A DNA stretch of 64,000 bases from Didymella arachidicola. Its lineage: Eukaryota; Ascomycota; Dothideomycetes; Pleosporales; Didymellaceae. Made by a program: the position numbers and the translations under genes. The notes under the pieces were generated by a model, which saw nothing but the letters and a program-made list of their open reading frames with translations, had not been told where the DNA came from and did not search any database. How positions within the stretch are numbered: the stretch's first letter is position 1; every line of letters starts with the position of its first letter. The stretch lies in contig CM050001.1 in NCBI GenBank assembly GCA_016630955.3, positions 1-64,000 on the forward strand, in the 5' to 3' direction. This document shows positions 1 to 10,144 of this stretch, piece by piece.

Positions 1-130
1 CCCTAACCACCCCTAACCTAACCTAACCCCGAACCCTAACCCCTAACCCTACCCTAACCCTACCCTAACCTAACCATACCTAACACTAACCTAACCCTAA
101 ACCCTTAACCTAACCCTAACCTAACCTACC
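1..130. repeat. Telomeric repeat tract, degenerate CCCTAA
   Basis: The first 130 bases are an irregular run of CCCTAA-type units (CCTAA, CCCTAA, CCCTACCCTAA). The C-rich strand reads 5' to 3' from the end, as expected at a left chromosome end with TTAGGG telomeres. The irregular spacing suggests the inner, degenerate part of a telomere or sequencing noise in the tract. Unique-looking sequence begins near 130. Confidence 0.93.
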
Positions 131-1520
131 ATCGCGGGTTGCCTTCAGGCCACCCCTCCTTTCCCCTCTTACGGGCCCACCCCCCACCCCTTGTCCTCTT
201 CTTAGTTATCCTTTCTAACGGGTTGCCCTAGGCACCCTCCTTTCCCTTCTTACGGGCCTACCCCCTACCCTCCCTAATACGCTTTTATTAATACCTTATT
301 ACAGCTTTACTACACTTTTTCTTTTCTTCTCTTCTCTTAGTATCTTATACTTATAACCTTACTCTACTTTTTATTTCTTCTTTTATCTTGAATCTTCTAC
401 TACCTAATCTATTTATTCTCTTATATTATTTCTTAAACTTACTACTTATTCTTTTTTTTAATAATTATTACCTATTGTTTTTGTTATACCTACTACCTAT
501 TTTTTTATTATACCTAATACCTATTGTTTTTGTTATACCTACTACCTATTTTTTTTATTATACCTAATACCTACTTTTTTTTTATACCTACTACCTACTT
601 TTTTTTTATACCTACTACCTACTTTTTTTTATATCTACTACCTACTCTTCTCTTTTTCTAACCTATAATATCTTATTATAGCTTAGCCTTCTACTATATT
701 CTACTATATCCTACTATATCCTACTATATTCTACTATATCCTACTATATTCTACTATATTCTACTATATTCTACTATACTTTACTATGCTTTTCCATACC
801 TTACTACATCCTACTATATTTTACTACACTCTGCTACACTCTGCTATACTCTACTATACCTTACTATATTCTGCTATATTTTACTATACTCTGCTACACT
901 CTACTATACTCTGCTACACTCTACTATACTCTGCTTCTTACTACGCTTTGCTATACCTTACTATACCTAACCCTACCCTACTACACCTTCCTATACCCTG
1001 CTACGCTCTGCTATATCTTGCTATACTTTGCTATACCTTACTATACTCTATAATACCCTGCTACACTCTACTATACTCTGCTTTTTACTACGCTCTGTAA
1101 TATCTTACTACACCCTACTACACTCTACTATATCTTGCTATACTCTGCTACACCCTACTATACCTTGCTACACCCTACTATACCTTGCTACACCCTACTA
1201 TACCTTGCTACACCCTACTATACCTTGCTACACCCTACTATACCTTGCTACACCCTACTATACCTTGCTACACCCTACTATACCTTGCTACACCCTACTA
1301 TACCTTGCTACACCCTGCTATACTCTTCTCTCTTTCCCTTTGCTGCTCTACTCCTTGTAACACCTAAACGGCCCACTACCTACCCCCCCTTCTTCTCCTA
1401 CTCACCCTAACCGCTCCGCTGCTTGTAACACCTAACGGGCCTACTGCCCACCCCCCCTTCTTCTGCCCCGGACGGCCTACCACCTCCCTACCCTGTTACT
1501 CTCTTGCTAATACCTTGTCA
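131..1520. repeat. Subtelomeric low-complexity and tandem-repeat arrays
   Basis: No gene is visible here. Two diverged copies of a roughly 80-base unit (CGGGTTGCC...CTCCTTTCCC...TTACGGGCC) occupy about 136-290. From about 475 to 650 an AT-rich unit built on TACCTACTACCTATTTTT recurs. From 660 to 790 a decamer of the type CTACTATATC recurs. From about 1140 to 1320 a 20-base unit, CTACACCCTACTATACCTTG, is repeated eight to nine times almost perfectly. Open frames across these arrays follow from the repeat period and lack stops by composition only. Confidence 0.85.
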
Positions 1521-1569
1521 CGGCTTTGCTACGCATATACACCTATTACTTCATCTATTCCCCTGCTTG

Positions 1570-4500
1570 CTACTCTACTCTGCTACCCTCCTCTTCCTCT
1601 CCCTCTCGTCCCCACCCCTCCAACACCAGCCTAATCGCCATCGCCATTGCGTTGCTAAACATCTGTCCCCAAATCTCTGACCTGTGCGGCTTTCCCAGCC
1701 ACCCAGCGTACGCCTCGTCTCCCGTCTCTGCAAACCCCAGCTCTCCCATTGCCTGAATCCCACCCCTCGTCAACCGCGCTGCGAATGCCAGCGGCACCAC
1801 CACGTTCGGCCACTGACACCGCTTGTCCATCCCTTCCCCAGTCGCGCAGTACTTCTGACTCACCCAGCACCGTCGACAGTTGTTCTTCACCGTCCGATCC
1901 CGCATCTTCACACGGAACTCATCTGCCTGCATCCCTGTTCCCCTTGCCCATGCCGTGCACTGCATCGCCCGGTGCCCTTTCCACTGCTCCTCTTCAGCCG
2001 TCGGGAACTCCTGCCTAACCATCCAGCAGATCGCACACCCCTCTCGCAGCTCTGTGAACCCTTCCTCCACCACCGCCCACTCCCGCGACCACTTCTCCTG
2101 CTCCTCTATCCACACCTCCTCTCCCTCTCCGCACCGGTCGCATCCCGCTGCCCCAATCTGCCCGCAGCTCTGCCCCCGCTCGTCCAGATACGAGCTCATC
2201 AGCTCTCGTCGACACCCGCTGCCGATCAGAAACTGCCCCATCGCGAGCACCTCCATCTTCTCTCTCTCTCGCTCCATCACCTGCTCCACCTCCCCGTGCC
2301 CCACCAGCACCACCACATCGTATTGCTCTCCTCCTCGTCCCCCGCGTCCGCTTGCCTGAGCAAAGTCGCTCATGCTCCACGGTGTGCCTACGTGCAAGAT
2401 GTACACGATGCCAGCAAAGTCCACTCCCGTCCCCAGCGCCGACGTCGCCACCATCATTCCGCCCCCCTCCACCCACTCCTGTAGCCGGTCTGCGCGATCC
2501 ACCACCCCTGCGTGATAGTGTCCGCAGCCCAGCTCCGTCGCGAGCCGCTCGCACTGCACCTTGCTCTTGCAGTACACCACCCCCTTCTGTCCGCTCCGCC
2601 GCAGCTTCTCTGCCCACCGCTTGCACACGAACAGCGCCGTCTCCTCGAGCTTGTCGCGCTGACACCACGACACAAAGTACCGCGCGTTCGGCCGCACCGT
2701 GCTTGCTCTCACGTACGTTGCGTGACGCACAAGCATGCTCGCCTCAAGCTCTCCCTCCTGCAGCGGCGGCAGCGTTGCTGTCAGCATCACCATCGGACTA
2801 CCCAGCAGCCGCAAGTTCTTCATCGCCACCAGCTTCTCTCGCCAATTCCTCGCCGTGAACACCAGATGACACTCGTCAATCACCACCCTATGCAGCAGCC
2901 CCTTTCCTTTCAGCATCCGCGCGTAGCCAAGAAAGTTGCCAGTGCTTGTTATGTCGCCAGCTACGTCTGCACTGACTACCACCACAGATGCCGGGTTGTT
3001 CTCGCCGTGCTTCCACTCCATGCACTCGACGCCGCACTGCTGAATCCTCCTGACTAGATCTTCAATCAGCGCCCGGTACGGCACGACGACCACCGTTACC
3101 CCCGGCTCCTCCACGCAAGCCGGCAGCGTGAACAGCAAGCTCTTGCCTCCGCCCGTCGGAAGCACGACGATGAGCGGCGTCTGCTTCTCCAGCACCGCGT
3201 GCAAAGCCTGCTCCTGCTCCACCGATCGAAAGCCAACATCTTGCTTGCCTAGCACCTGCTGCAGCCCCCTGTGTATCGCATCTGCTCGCGGGTCTGCAAA
3301 CCGCACTTCTTTCTCTTTCGGCAGCCCAACAAGTGCCGACGACGTGCTGTTGCTCATCCGTCGCTTTGTCGTCCTGCTCGGCTCTACGGGCTTCGCTGCG
3401 CTCCCATCCACCCCTAAGAAGCGGTGCCATGCTGCGCTAAGCGGCCGGAACGCATCAACGGACCGCACGCTGAGATGCTTCACGATATCCATCGGCACGC
3501 TGTAGTTGCCTACCCCCATTGCGGTTGTGCGTGAGTTCTGCAGCTCAAGAACGTCTTCGCCATCGTCGTCCACTTCCGCCTCTTCTGTCTCGCCAACGTC
3601 GTCCTGATAGCCCCTGCTGAACGACTCTCCCACCTTGACTCGCCCAATACCTACTGCCGTGTGTCGGTACTCTAGCGTGTGCAGCACCACGCCCAGCCTC
3701 TTCCCTGTCTCGCGCTTCAGCACCCTCGTGAGCCGGCCGGTGTCCCACGCGCCCTGCGCGTCTTGCCACACGTAGTCGCTGTAGCTGCCGCTTAGCACCT
3801 GCAGCGTTAGATACTCGCGGAACGGCTGTACGTAGACCAAGTACACCGCCATCACCTGCCCTAGCTGCGGCGGCAAGAACCGCGGCACAATCTTCGGCTT
3901 GTCCCACTGCGACTGCGACTTGTGATAGCGGACCACTGTCATCACCTGCCCGTCCACGACGAAGATGTTGCGGTCCTGCAGTACGCCGTTGCGGTGCCGA
4001 ATCGTCGTGATCTCGGACCCACGCCCGGGCTGTCCTGACGTGATGTGCACGCTGCAGAGCAGTAGTTCCAAGAAGCGATCCATCTGTCGCATGTACTGCC
4101 GCACCGCCTTGACGCTCCACTGCCCGTCCGCACGCTTCAATCGCAGCCCGCCCGCTGTAGTCATCGCTCTCCTAAGCATCCAAACCAGCCCGCCTTGCAG
4201 TTTGTTGCCCGGAGCGTCGACAAACGACGTGCGTCGTTTTGTGAACGTGACGTCGTCAACTACTTGCTTCAAATCAACGGTAACCCGCTCTTCCTCGCCG
4301 TCCACCCAGCACAGCTCCCACAGCATCTGCTCTGTTTCAGCCAGCAAGTCCTGCGCCATCTTGCAGAAGCGGCGGATGACGATCGGTCGGCCGTTCAGAT
4401 AGAACGTCTGCTTGTCCTCTGACCAGTATGCGTTGCCTGAGTTGCCGGCCGTCAGTCCAATGTGCTTGCCGTACGCCAGCATGCTGATCATCTCGCTCAT

Positions 4501-5937
4501 TGGGCTGAACGTGCCGTCTGCTAGCTGCTTGTGCCGCGTTGCCAGAAAGTTGTCGCGGTCTTCTTCTGTCTGCGTGTCGCGCTGCCCTCCTGGGAGCAGC
4601 TTCTCTAGAGCGAGCACCCGCACGCAGTACACCATCCCCGCCAGCATGTACGAGTAGTTCTTTGCGGTCCGCAAGCGGCCCGTGTCTACATCAATCCCAA
4701 GCACCGCCAGAAACTGAATCAAACCAGTAGACAACGCCACGGGATGATACGTCGTGAAGATGAACGAGCTGATAGACGCAAGAAGCGCCTCCGTCTGAGC
4801 GCCTCTGTCGTCGCCATTCAGCGCGTCCCACAGCCTGATCGCACACAACTTCTGCTCAGCTGTCCACGTAAAGAGCTCGCGCGTGTCCTTCATCATGTCT
4901 GGTGCCTGTTGACTGCGTGTCCTGCGCCGGGGCTGCGGGCTGTCGTCGTCAGCCTCACTGCCTTCCGCCTCGTCTTCGCTGTCTTCGTCGCTGCTCGACG
5001 CCGCACTGCTTTCTGATCGAGCAGCTGTGTCGCGTTGCTGTCGGAAACGCATAACCTGCTGCTCTTCATCTCCTAGCACGCGTAGATAGAAGCAGACAAA
5101 CCTCACTATATAGCTTGCGTACACAGCCTGACTCTCTGGGTTCTGCAGTCGCCCCAACGGCCGCACGTCGATCTCGCTCTGCTTTGCGCTCCGCAGCCAG
5201 CGCCTGAGTTCTTGCGGAAGCGTAGCCAATCCCTTGACGCTTCTCTCAATCAGTCCCTCTGCAAGCTGAGCAGCTAGCTTGAGCTTGTGCTCGCTCCGAT
5301 CGGGAGCCCGGGCTTGATGGGCCAGATGAACAAGATTTCGATCCTTGAAGAACTCTAACCAGCCTGTCCGCTTAAACCAGCCTGTCTTGTCTGTCTTTGC
5401 AGCCTCTTCAAGTGTTTGAAGCTCTTCTTCGACTTCTTGTTGTGTCAGTTTATACTCGGCAAGCTGCCTCTGAACTGCAACTTCGACGTCGTCGTTTAGA
5501 GCATTTTCGGCTACAGCTACATCAACAACAAAATATCGCTGTAAAACCCCTGTGCGGAAAAAGCTCTGTACTTTGACAGTGTGATAGAGCGCGCCTTTTT
5601 CTCCTAGCCAAGCTTGCTGGTGATCTTTCTTACAGTGCATGCGCATTGTGTCCTTGTTGATAGTGATGAAGCTGCATGTCTTGCACTGCAGCCCGTCTAG
5701 CGGCTTCCCAAGCTCTTCTATCGGTCGCGCCGGCTCATCTGGAAGCTCAACGTCTGCTGCGTCAATCAGCGCGAATTGATTGAAGCGTTCAACAACTTGT
5801 TTTCGAGTTGCAGCGGGCACGCTGTGATGCTGCAAGAGATGCGTGTTGAGATTAACAACAGCAGTGTGATGCTCCCTGCATACTAAGACGCTGTAGTCTT
5901 CTAGAAAACAGTGAACATTGTCGCAGGTTAGAAGTGG
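1570..5937 (-). CDS. Telomere-linked RecQ-type helicase with OrsD zinc finger and tyrosine-recombinase-like core
   Basis: The frame from 5835 to 1570 gives 1421 residues. Homology to the neighbouring gene continues upstream to a TAG at 5938-5940, with no in-frame ATG, so the true 5' exon is missing or the gene is 5' truncated. Counting from 5835: an OrsD-type C2H2 finger at C51/C54/H67/H72, an acidic low-complexity stretch at about 270-305, and a recombinase-like region at about 580-780 with R605, K639, R724 and Y778. The RecQ helicase follows: Walker A GGGKS at 895-899, DECH at 987-990, TAT at 1019-1021, motif V near 1130-1140, and QASGRGGRGG at 1160-1169. A RecQ-Zn cysteine set lies at 1208, 1224, 1232 and 1235. 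Known: such helicases sit next to telomeres in many fungi. It is transcribed toward the telomere. The role of the middle domain is inferred. Confidence 0.85.
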   Translation of the reverse strand, partial: PLLTCDNVHCFLEDYSVLVCREHHTAVVNLNTHLLQHHSVPAATRKQVVERFNQFALIDAADVELPDEPARPIEELGKPLDGLQCKTCSFITINKDTMRMHCKKDHQQAWLGEKGALYHTVKVQSFFRTGVLQRYFVVDVAVAENALNDDVEVAVQRQLAEYKLTQQEVEEELQTLEEAAKTDKTGWFKRTGWLEFFKDRNLVHLAHQARAPDRSEHKLKLAAQLAEGLIERSVKGLATLPQELRRWLRSAKQSEIDVRPLGRLQNPESQAVYASYIVRFVCFYLRVLGDEEQQVMRFRQQRDTAARSESSAASSSDEDSEDEAEGSEADDDSPQPRRRTRSQQAPDMMKDTRELFTWTAEQKLCAIRLWDALNGDDRGAQTEALLASISSFIFTTYHPVALSTGLIQFLAVLGIDVDTGRLRTAKNYSYMLAGMVYCVRVLALEKLLPGGQRDTQTEEDRDNFLATRHKQLADGTFSPMSEMISMLAYGKHIGLTAGNSGNAYWSEDKQTFYLNGRPIVIRRFCKMAQDLLAETEQMLWELCWVDGEEERVTVDLKQVVDDVTFTKRRTSFVDAPGNKLQGGLVWMLRRAMTTAGGLRLKRADGQWSVKAVRQYMRQMDRFLELLLCSVHITSGQPGRGSEITTIRHRNGVLQDRNIFVVDGQVMTVVRYHKSQSQWDKPKIVPRFLPPQLGQVMAVYLVYVQPFREYLTLQVLSGSYSDYVWQDAQGAWDTGRLTRVLKRETGKRLGVVLHTLEYRHTAVGIGRVKVGESFSRGYQDDVGETEEAEVDDDGEDVLELQNSRTTAMGVGNYSVPMDIVKHLSVRSVDAFRPLSAAWHRFLGVDGSAAKPVEPSRTTKRRMSNSTSSALVGLPKEKEVRFADPRADAIHRGLQQVLGKQDVGFRSVEQEQALHAVLEKQTPLIVVLPTGGGKSLLFTLPACVEEPGVTVVVVPYRALIEDLVRRIQQCGVECMEWKHGENNPASVVVVSADVAGDITSTGNFLGYARMLKGKGLLHRVVIDECHLVFTARNWREKLVAMKNLRLLGSPMVMLTATLPPLQEGELEASMLVRHATYVRASTVRPNARYFVSWCQRDKLEETALFVCKRWAEKLRRSGQKGVVYCKSKVQCERLATELGCGHYHAGVVDRADRLQEWVEGGGMMVATSALGTGVDFAGIVYILHVGTPWSMSDFAQASGRGGRGGEQYDVVVLVGHGEVEQVMEREREKMEVLAMGQFLIGSGCRRELMSSYLDERGQSCGQIGAAGCDRCGEGEEVWIEEQEKWSREWAVVEEGFTELREGCAICWMVRQEFPTAEEEQWKGHRAMQCTAWARGTGMQADEFRVKMRDRTVKNNCRRCWVSQKYCATGEGMDKRCQWPNVVVPLAFAARLTRGGIQAMGELGFAETGDEAYAGWLGKPHRSEIWGQMFSNAMAMAIRLVLEGWGREGEEEEGSRVE

Positions 5938-6028
5938 CTAAGTCACTATTAAGGTAATTTATATATTATTGAATTACTATAGTTGTTAGTACACTTTACA
6001 TGCAGAGGACGTGTTTAGTTACAGAACA

Positions 6029-9000
6029 CTAAACGACTATAAAGTATTTCTGCAGACCACCTGTTCGGAAGAAGCTCTGTACCTTCACTGAATTATACAA
6101 CTGGCTCTTGTCGCCTAACCAAGCAAGTTTATGATCTCGGTTGCAGTGCATCCGAATCTGATCTTTGCTAACAGTGATATACCCGCATGCTCTGCACTCT
6201 AGCCCAGCAAGTGGCTTACCAAGCTGTTCTATAGCCTGCGTGGGCTCTTTAGGCAGCTCTATCTTGCTTGGAGCCACTGGTTCAAGGCGACTAAAACAGT
6301 CAACAACCTGTCTTCGTACTGAAGCAGGCACTTTGTGGTGCTGCAACATATGGCGGTCAAGACTCATAACTGCGGTATGATGTTGCTTGCATACGAAGAC
6401 CTTGAAGTCTTCTAAAAAGCAGAACACATCTGCGCAGTTACTTAACGATACTTGTGAGCCCCTCTTACGATACCGGAGCGTTCCATTGGGGTCTTCGCCC
6501 CCTTGGTTTGTTAGCGCTCGTTGGGAGGCAGCTTTGCAGAGTTTTTGCATCTTGTGCTCATGCTCTAGGGCGGCAAGATCTGCTCGTAAAGCATCAATCT
6601 TTTGCTGTATTGGACTTATACTCTCATCTGAGTCGCGCCTTCGCTTCCGCGGTCGCTCATTCTCGCCAGCGGCCGATGCCTCGATCTGCGATACTGTGCT
6701 CTCTTCGGGTACTTCAAGTGTTTGTGTAGTCCTATTAGTCAAGAACGCATCATCCTTTGGTGGCAGAAACATTGAATGCTCTACTGGAGCTTCTGGTAAA
6801 CTTCTGTTTGCACTAAAGCTGAGAATAGCCTGATCTGTGCTTTGTCTGTCGACACCCAGAAATTGATGCCATACCTTACTGACTTCGAGGTATCGTTCTA
6901 ATAACTCAGGTTGCAGCTTGGCAGGATAGGCACGATCCAAAGCGTACGCGCCAGCATGGGTAGCTGGATTATGTCCTGTCTGGAAAGAGAGAAGTCGTAA
7001 TAGTCCATCGCGATCCCTCGGAGTGTGAGGATCAAAAGGCTGGGCAATATCTAGAAGATGCTTCTTGCTAATAGCTACTGCAATCTGGCGATACATTTGA
7101 AAATGGAGCAGTATCGGGCATTCTGGTGTGGATTGCTGCAGGAGCTTCGAGCAGACTGATGAGCTGAAACACGACACAGGTGTGTCGTACGCAGTGAACA
7201 AGTGCGGATTGGTTGGAACGCTTGTGTTGACAAGCTTTAGTTGTCGGCTAAGGAAATCGCTGAATGGTCTGATGTATGCGAGGTAAAGGAACAGGCACCT
7301 CTCTACTGATGAGCAGGGAACTCGAACAACAAAAAAAGAGTTGTTCGAGTTCTGGCTAGCTTTATTGTACGAAAAGACTAGCAAGATCCGGCCCTGGCAA
7401 ATGAAGATGTTGCGTTGCACTGCGGCAGTGTCTGCCCAGCGCAGAACCCGAAGCTCCTCTCCTCTAGCAGGCATTCCGCTGGTCACATGGATACTACTGA
7501 ACAGTACTTCGACCATGTTGTTATATTGTTTCAGGTAGGACATTGCTTTCTCTCGGCCTCTGCCTTGTAGGGAGAACCCCCTCCCTTCTTTAGAGAAGGC
7601 TCTTCGGCTCAAATGCTTAAAGCTAGTCTGTAGCTGATTTGCTGGCTCTTGCAGGAACGAATAACCTGGGCGGTGCCTTGATAGATCCTCTTTTAAGGTA
7701 TGGAGATCTACCTTAGGCCACCAGTCAAACATGAGGTCTCGCGTGATTCTTTCAAGTCTAGCAAGGAGGCAGTGGATTGTATAGCGGAATTCATGCATAG
7801 AGATGCGAGAACCAGCGATGTCTAGGGTCTGACCATCGAGGGACCAAGATAGGTTGGTGCGTGGTCCTTCGCGTTTGGCAATGGCTCTGCCGTGCTGCAA
7901 ACGCTCAATCAGGTAGCCCATAGGTGAGAGACTGCCGCGTTGGAGGTATGCTGGGCGAATCTCTACACAGAGACGTTTGCCCTGATCAGCATAGGCTGCT
8001 CGTGCTGGCCAGAGAACATCAAGGGTAGTGTACCCTCGCAGCGGCAAGGCGTACTCGAGAATAATAAGTCTACCAATCCACAGTAGAGCTGATAGGTACG
8101 GTGTGTAGTCGTAAGCTGTACGGTATGCCAACTCGTACGGATGGATACCCAGCACACCAGAGAAGTGGACAATTGCTTTGCCTTCCAATATGCCGTCTGT
8201 GGACACATCCGTCCAAAATAGCACGAGCAGCTGAAAGACGGTTTCTGATAAACGGGAAGAGAACGTAGGCTCTGCCTTACTGAATCCTTTTGTGGACAGA
8301 TCTGACCAGACAGATTTCACGATATCCGCCTGTGCGTCCGACAGCTGAAGCCCATATACCTCGCTTAAGCTTTGATTGAGCTTCTGACATACCTGCCATG
8401 ATCGGAATACATAGCACAGAAAGCGGTTTAGGAAGGAGCGGTACCTAGCTTTCGTAGCGTCTCGTTGAGGTAGCTCGAAGGGATACGCGTAGAAGTGTGA
8501 CCCCCAGCTTCGCAGCCAGCAGCGCAAGACTCGCGGAGTTTGTTCTAATGTTTCCTCGCAGCGATCAAGCACGAGATGAACAATTTCTGATAGTTGTCTT
8601 AGTTTTGACTCTGTAGCTGCGGAGCTGATCCACTCCACGCTGTTCCAGGTGCCGAGGTGAATAGCTTCACCGGTAGAAGTGGCCAACCTAGAAGTAGCAA
8701 TAATCAGATGGAGCGGCTTTTGGGCAAACCACCGCGTCCAACCACAACCGCGCAGCCAGTCGGTTTTCTCGTCATGCTCAAGCTCGTTGCTTAGGGCCAT
8801 CAGTTCTTGATCTTGCTGTAAGAGCCTAGCTTCCTCCTCGGCTTCCATCAGCAGAAGAGCGGCGGTCGCAGGGTCGTCTGACACGGATCCGTCCTGGCTT
8901 GATCTTCTTCTGCTTTGAATTGTGTGTGTAGCGTGTGCTACCCTCCAGGTACCTCCCACGTTTCGCCTGATAGGAGACCATCGCTGGACGAAGCAGAATA

Positions 9001-9361
9001 GATCATTGCGCGTCCTCTGCCCCCTACTGCACTGCGTCTTCCGAAAATGCAGCAGCATTGTATCCCAACTACAAGTTGTCAAGTCGCACTGCGGACAGGA
9101 GTAGCCTCGCTCGGGTGGCGCTAGGAAATCTAAGCTAGAAGAGTTATTTGCACGAGGGACAACGTCTGCATCAATCTGCGATACAGGAAGTCCTTTATAC
9201 TGAGAAAGGATAATTTCGCATATGGACGATCGAGTTTTGTGGTAGTGGCGGAGGTGGTAACGGAGCGTCTTGTAGGGTATAACGCTTCTACATGGGGTGC
9301 ACAACAGGTGTCCATGTTCTGGCAGATAGGAGATAATGTTTGGCACTTCGGGTTCTGCAGG
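6029..9361 (-). CDS. OrsD zinc-finger / recombinase-like paralogue of the telomere-linked helicase, ending in a second partial OrsD domain
   Basis: An open frame of about 1105 residues. The only start codons near its 5' end are non-ATG (GTG at 9346), and a TAG lies just upstream, at the end of a possible intron 3' site near 9362; a 5' exon is probably unresolved. The N-terminus is an OrsD-type finger pair (C16/C19/H31/H35, then C84/C87/H100/C106). Residues about 600-805 align by eye with the recombinase-like part of the helicase gene and keep R628, K662, R753 and a GH-then-Y801 box. A basic and coiled-coil stretch (about 898-950) follows. Then comes a second OrsD start (about 980-1105) very similar to the N-terminus of the downstream helicase, and the frame stops at the point where that helicase continues. 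It has no helicase domain. It looks like a tandem duplication product. Confidence 0.72.
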   Translation of the reverse strand, partial: PAEPEVPNIISYLPEHGHLLCTPCRSVIPYKTLRYHLRHYHKTRSSICEIILSQYKGLPVSQIDADVVPRANNSSSLDFLAPPERGYSCPQCDLTTCSWDTMLLHFRKTQCSRGQRTRNDLFCFVQRWSPIRRNVGGTWRVAHATHTIQSRRRSSQDGSVSDDPATAALLLMEAEEEARLLQQDQELMALSNELEHDEKTDWLRGCGWTRWFAQKPLHLIIATSRLATSTGEAIHLGTWNSVEWISSAATESKLRQLSEIVHLVLDRCEETLEQTPRVLRCWLRSWGSHFYAYPFELPQRDATKARYRSFLNRFLCYVFRSWQVCQKLNQSLSEVYGLQLSDAQADIVKSVWSDLSTKGFSKAEPTFSSRLSETVFQLLVLFWTDVSTDGILEGKAIVHFSGVLGIHPYELAYRTAYDYTPYLSALLWIGRLIILEYALPLRGYTTLDVLWPARAAYADQGKRLCVEIRPAYLQRGSLSPMGYLIERLQHGRAIAKREGPRTNLSWSLDGQTLDIAGSRISMHEFRYTIHCLLARLERITRDLMFDWWPKVDLHTLKEDLSRHRPGYSFLQEPANQLQTSFKHLSRRAFSKEGRGFSLQGRGREKAMSYLKQYNNMVEVLFSSIHVTSGMPARGEELRVLRWADTAAVQRNIFICQGRILLVFSYNKASQNSNNSFFVVRVPCSSVERCLFLYLAYIRPFSDFLSRQLKLVNTSVPTNPHLFTAYDTPVSCFSSSVCSKLLQQSTPECPILLHFQMYRQIAVAISKKHLLDIAQPFDPHTPRDRDGLLRLLSFQTGHNPATHAGAYALDRAYPAKLQPELLERYLEVSKVWHQFLGVDRQSTDQAILSFSANRSLPEAPVEHSMFLPPKDDAFLTNRTTQTLEVPEESTVSQIEASAAGENERPRKRRRDSDESISPIQQKIDALRADLAALEHEHKMQKLCKAASQRALTNQGGEDPNGTLRYRKRGSQVSLSNCADVFCFLEDFKVFVCKQHHTAVMSLDRHMLQHHKVPASVRRQVVDCFSRLEPVAPSKIELPKEPTQAIEQLGKPLAGLECRACGYITVSKDQIRMHCNRDHKLAWLGDKSQLYNSVKVQSFFRTGGLQKYFIVV

Positions 9362-10144
9362 CTATCTATAATTAGCAAGTGAGGGTGAGATAGAATAAAA
9401 AGTGCGGCAAAGGTACGTCATTCACATGCCTTGCTCTTTGCTGAGTCGCCTGAATGGACAGTCCATGAGGAAGGGTTAGAGGCGCTTTCAGAAAAGACAC
9501 CGGCTTCTGGATTACCCGTGTAGACTATCCAGCGAGACGCTGTCTGGTGAGACATAGCACTACTTTGTTGCTAACAGTAGCACACAATTGAATAGCAGGC
9601 CGTGGCGTCTTAGTTAATGCGTAAGCAGGTAAAAGTAGTACAGAACAACAGGTAACAAGCAGGAACTGCTATAGCTGCCCTGTGTTGGAGCATGCATGCC
9701 CGTGCAGGGCCGAGCTAGACCGAAATAGAGCATCAAAAGGGGTCGACTCCAGGCTAAGGCTGGGAGGGGACGAAGTAGGGCCGAAGTCGCGCACTATACC
9801 GCATCAAGCGCGAACGAGGCTCGGGGTCGTGGCGGTCGCGTGGAGGTAGGTTCAAAAGCTCGTCGTCAAATCCATCGAAATCCATCGTGAGACATGTATA
9901 GGCAGCACTTTCCCATAGCAGGAACAGGCGAAGCAACCGCCGACGGGATCCGGTGGAAGGATCGCGCGGTGTCCGCTTGCCCCCAGGGGCAAGCCACGGG
10001 GCAGGTTAAACTTGAGAGCAGTAAACATGTAACGCAATCTCTATTCTTTATTTTTACTAGCGCTGATCATCTTCAGCTACTGTGGTACGTGCCAGGTACC
10101 AATGTCGGACCTTCTGCGGCGGCTTCGAAGTTTATGAATCCTCG
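9362..10144. other. Intergenic stretch between subtelomeric genes
   Basis: No convincing gene. A 43-codon ATG frame on the minus strand (9885 to 9754) starts MDFDGFDDELLNLPP. It could be an upstream exon of the OrsD-type gene, but no clean splice link is visible. One GCCCC/GGGGC palindrome lies at 9976-9993. Confidence 0.5.
9976..9993. repeat. GC-rich palindrome CTTGCCCC..GGGGCAAG, single copy
   Basis: Eighteen bases with 8-base perfect arms around a CA centre. The same core recurs four times at 12609-12756, on the other side of the ParB-like gene remnant. Confidence 0.75.

Noticed and set aside
786..1410. Several plus-strand open frames of 60-110 codons rich in YTLL repeats
   Set aside because: They are translations of short-period subtelomeric repeats without stops; identical motifs appear in all frames.
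1684..5016. Long open frames antisense to the RecQ helicase gene
   Set aside because: They mirror the GC-rich coding strand, have no domains, and overlap a clear helicase frame.
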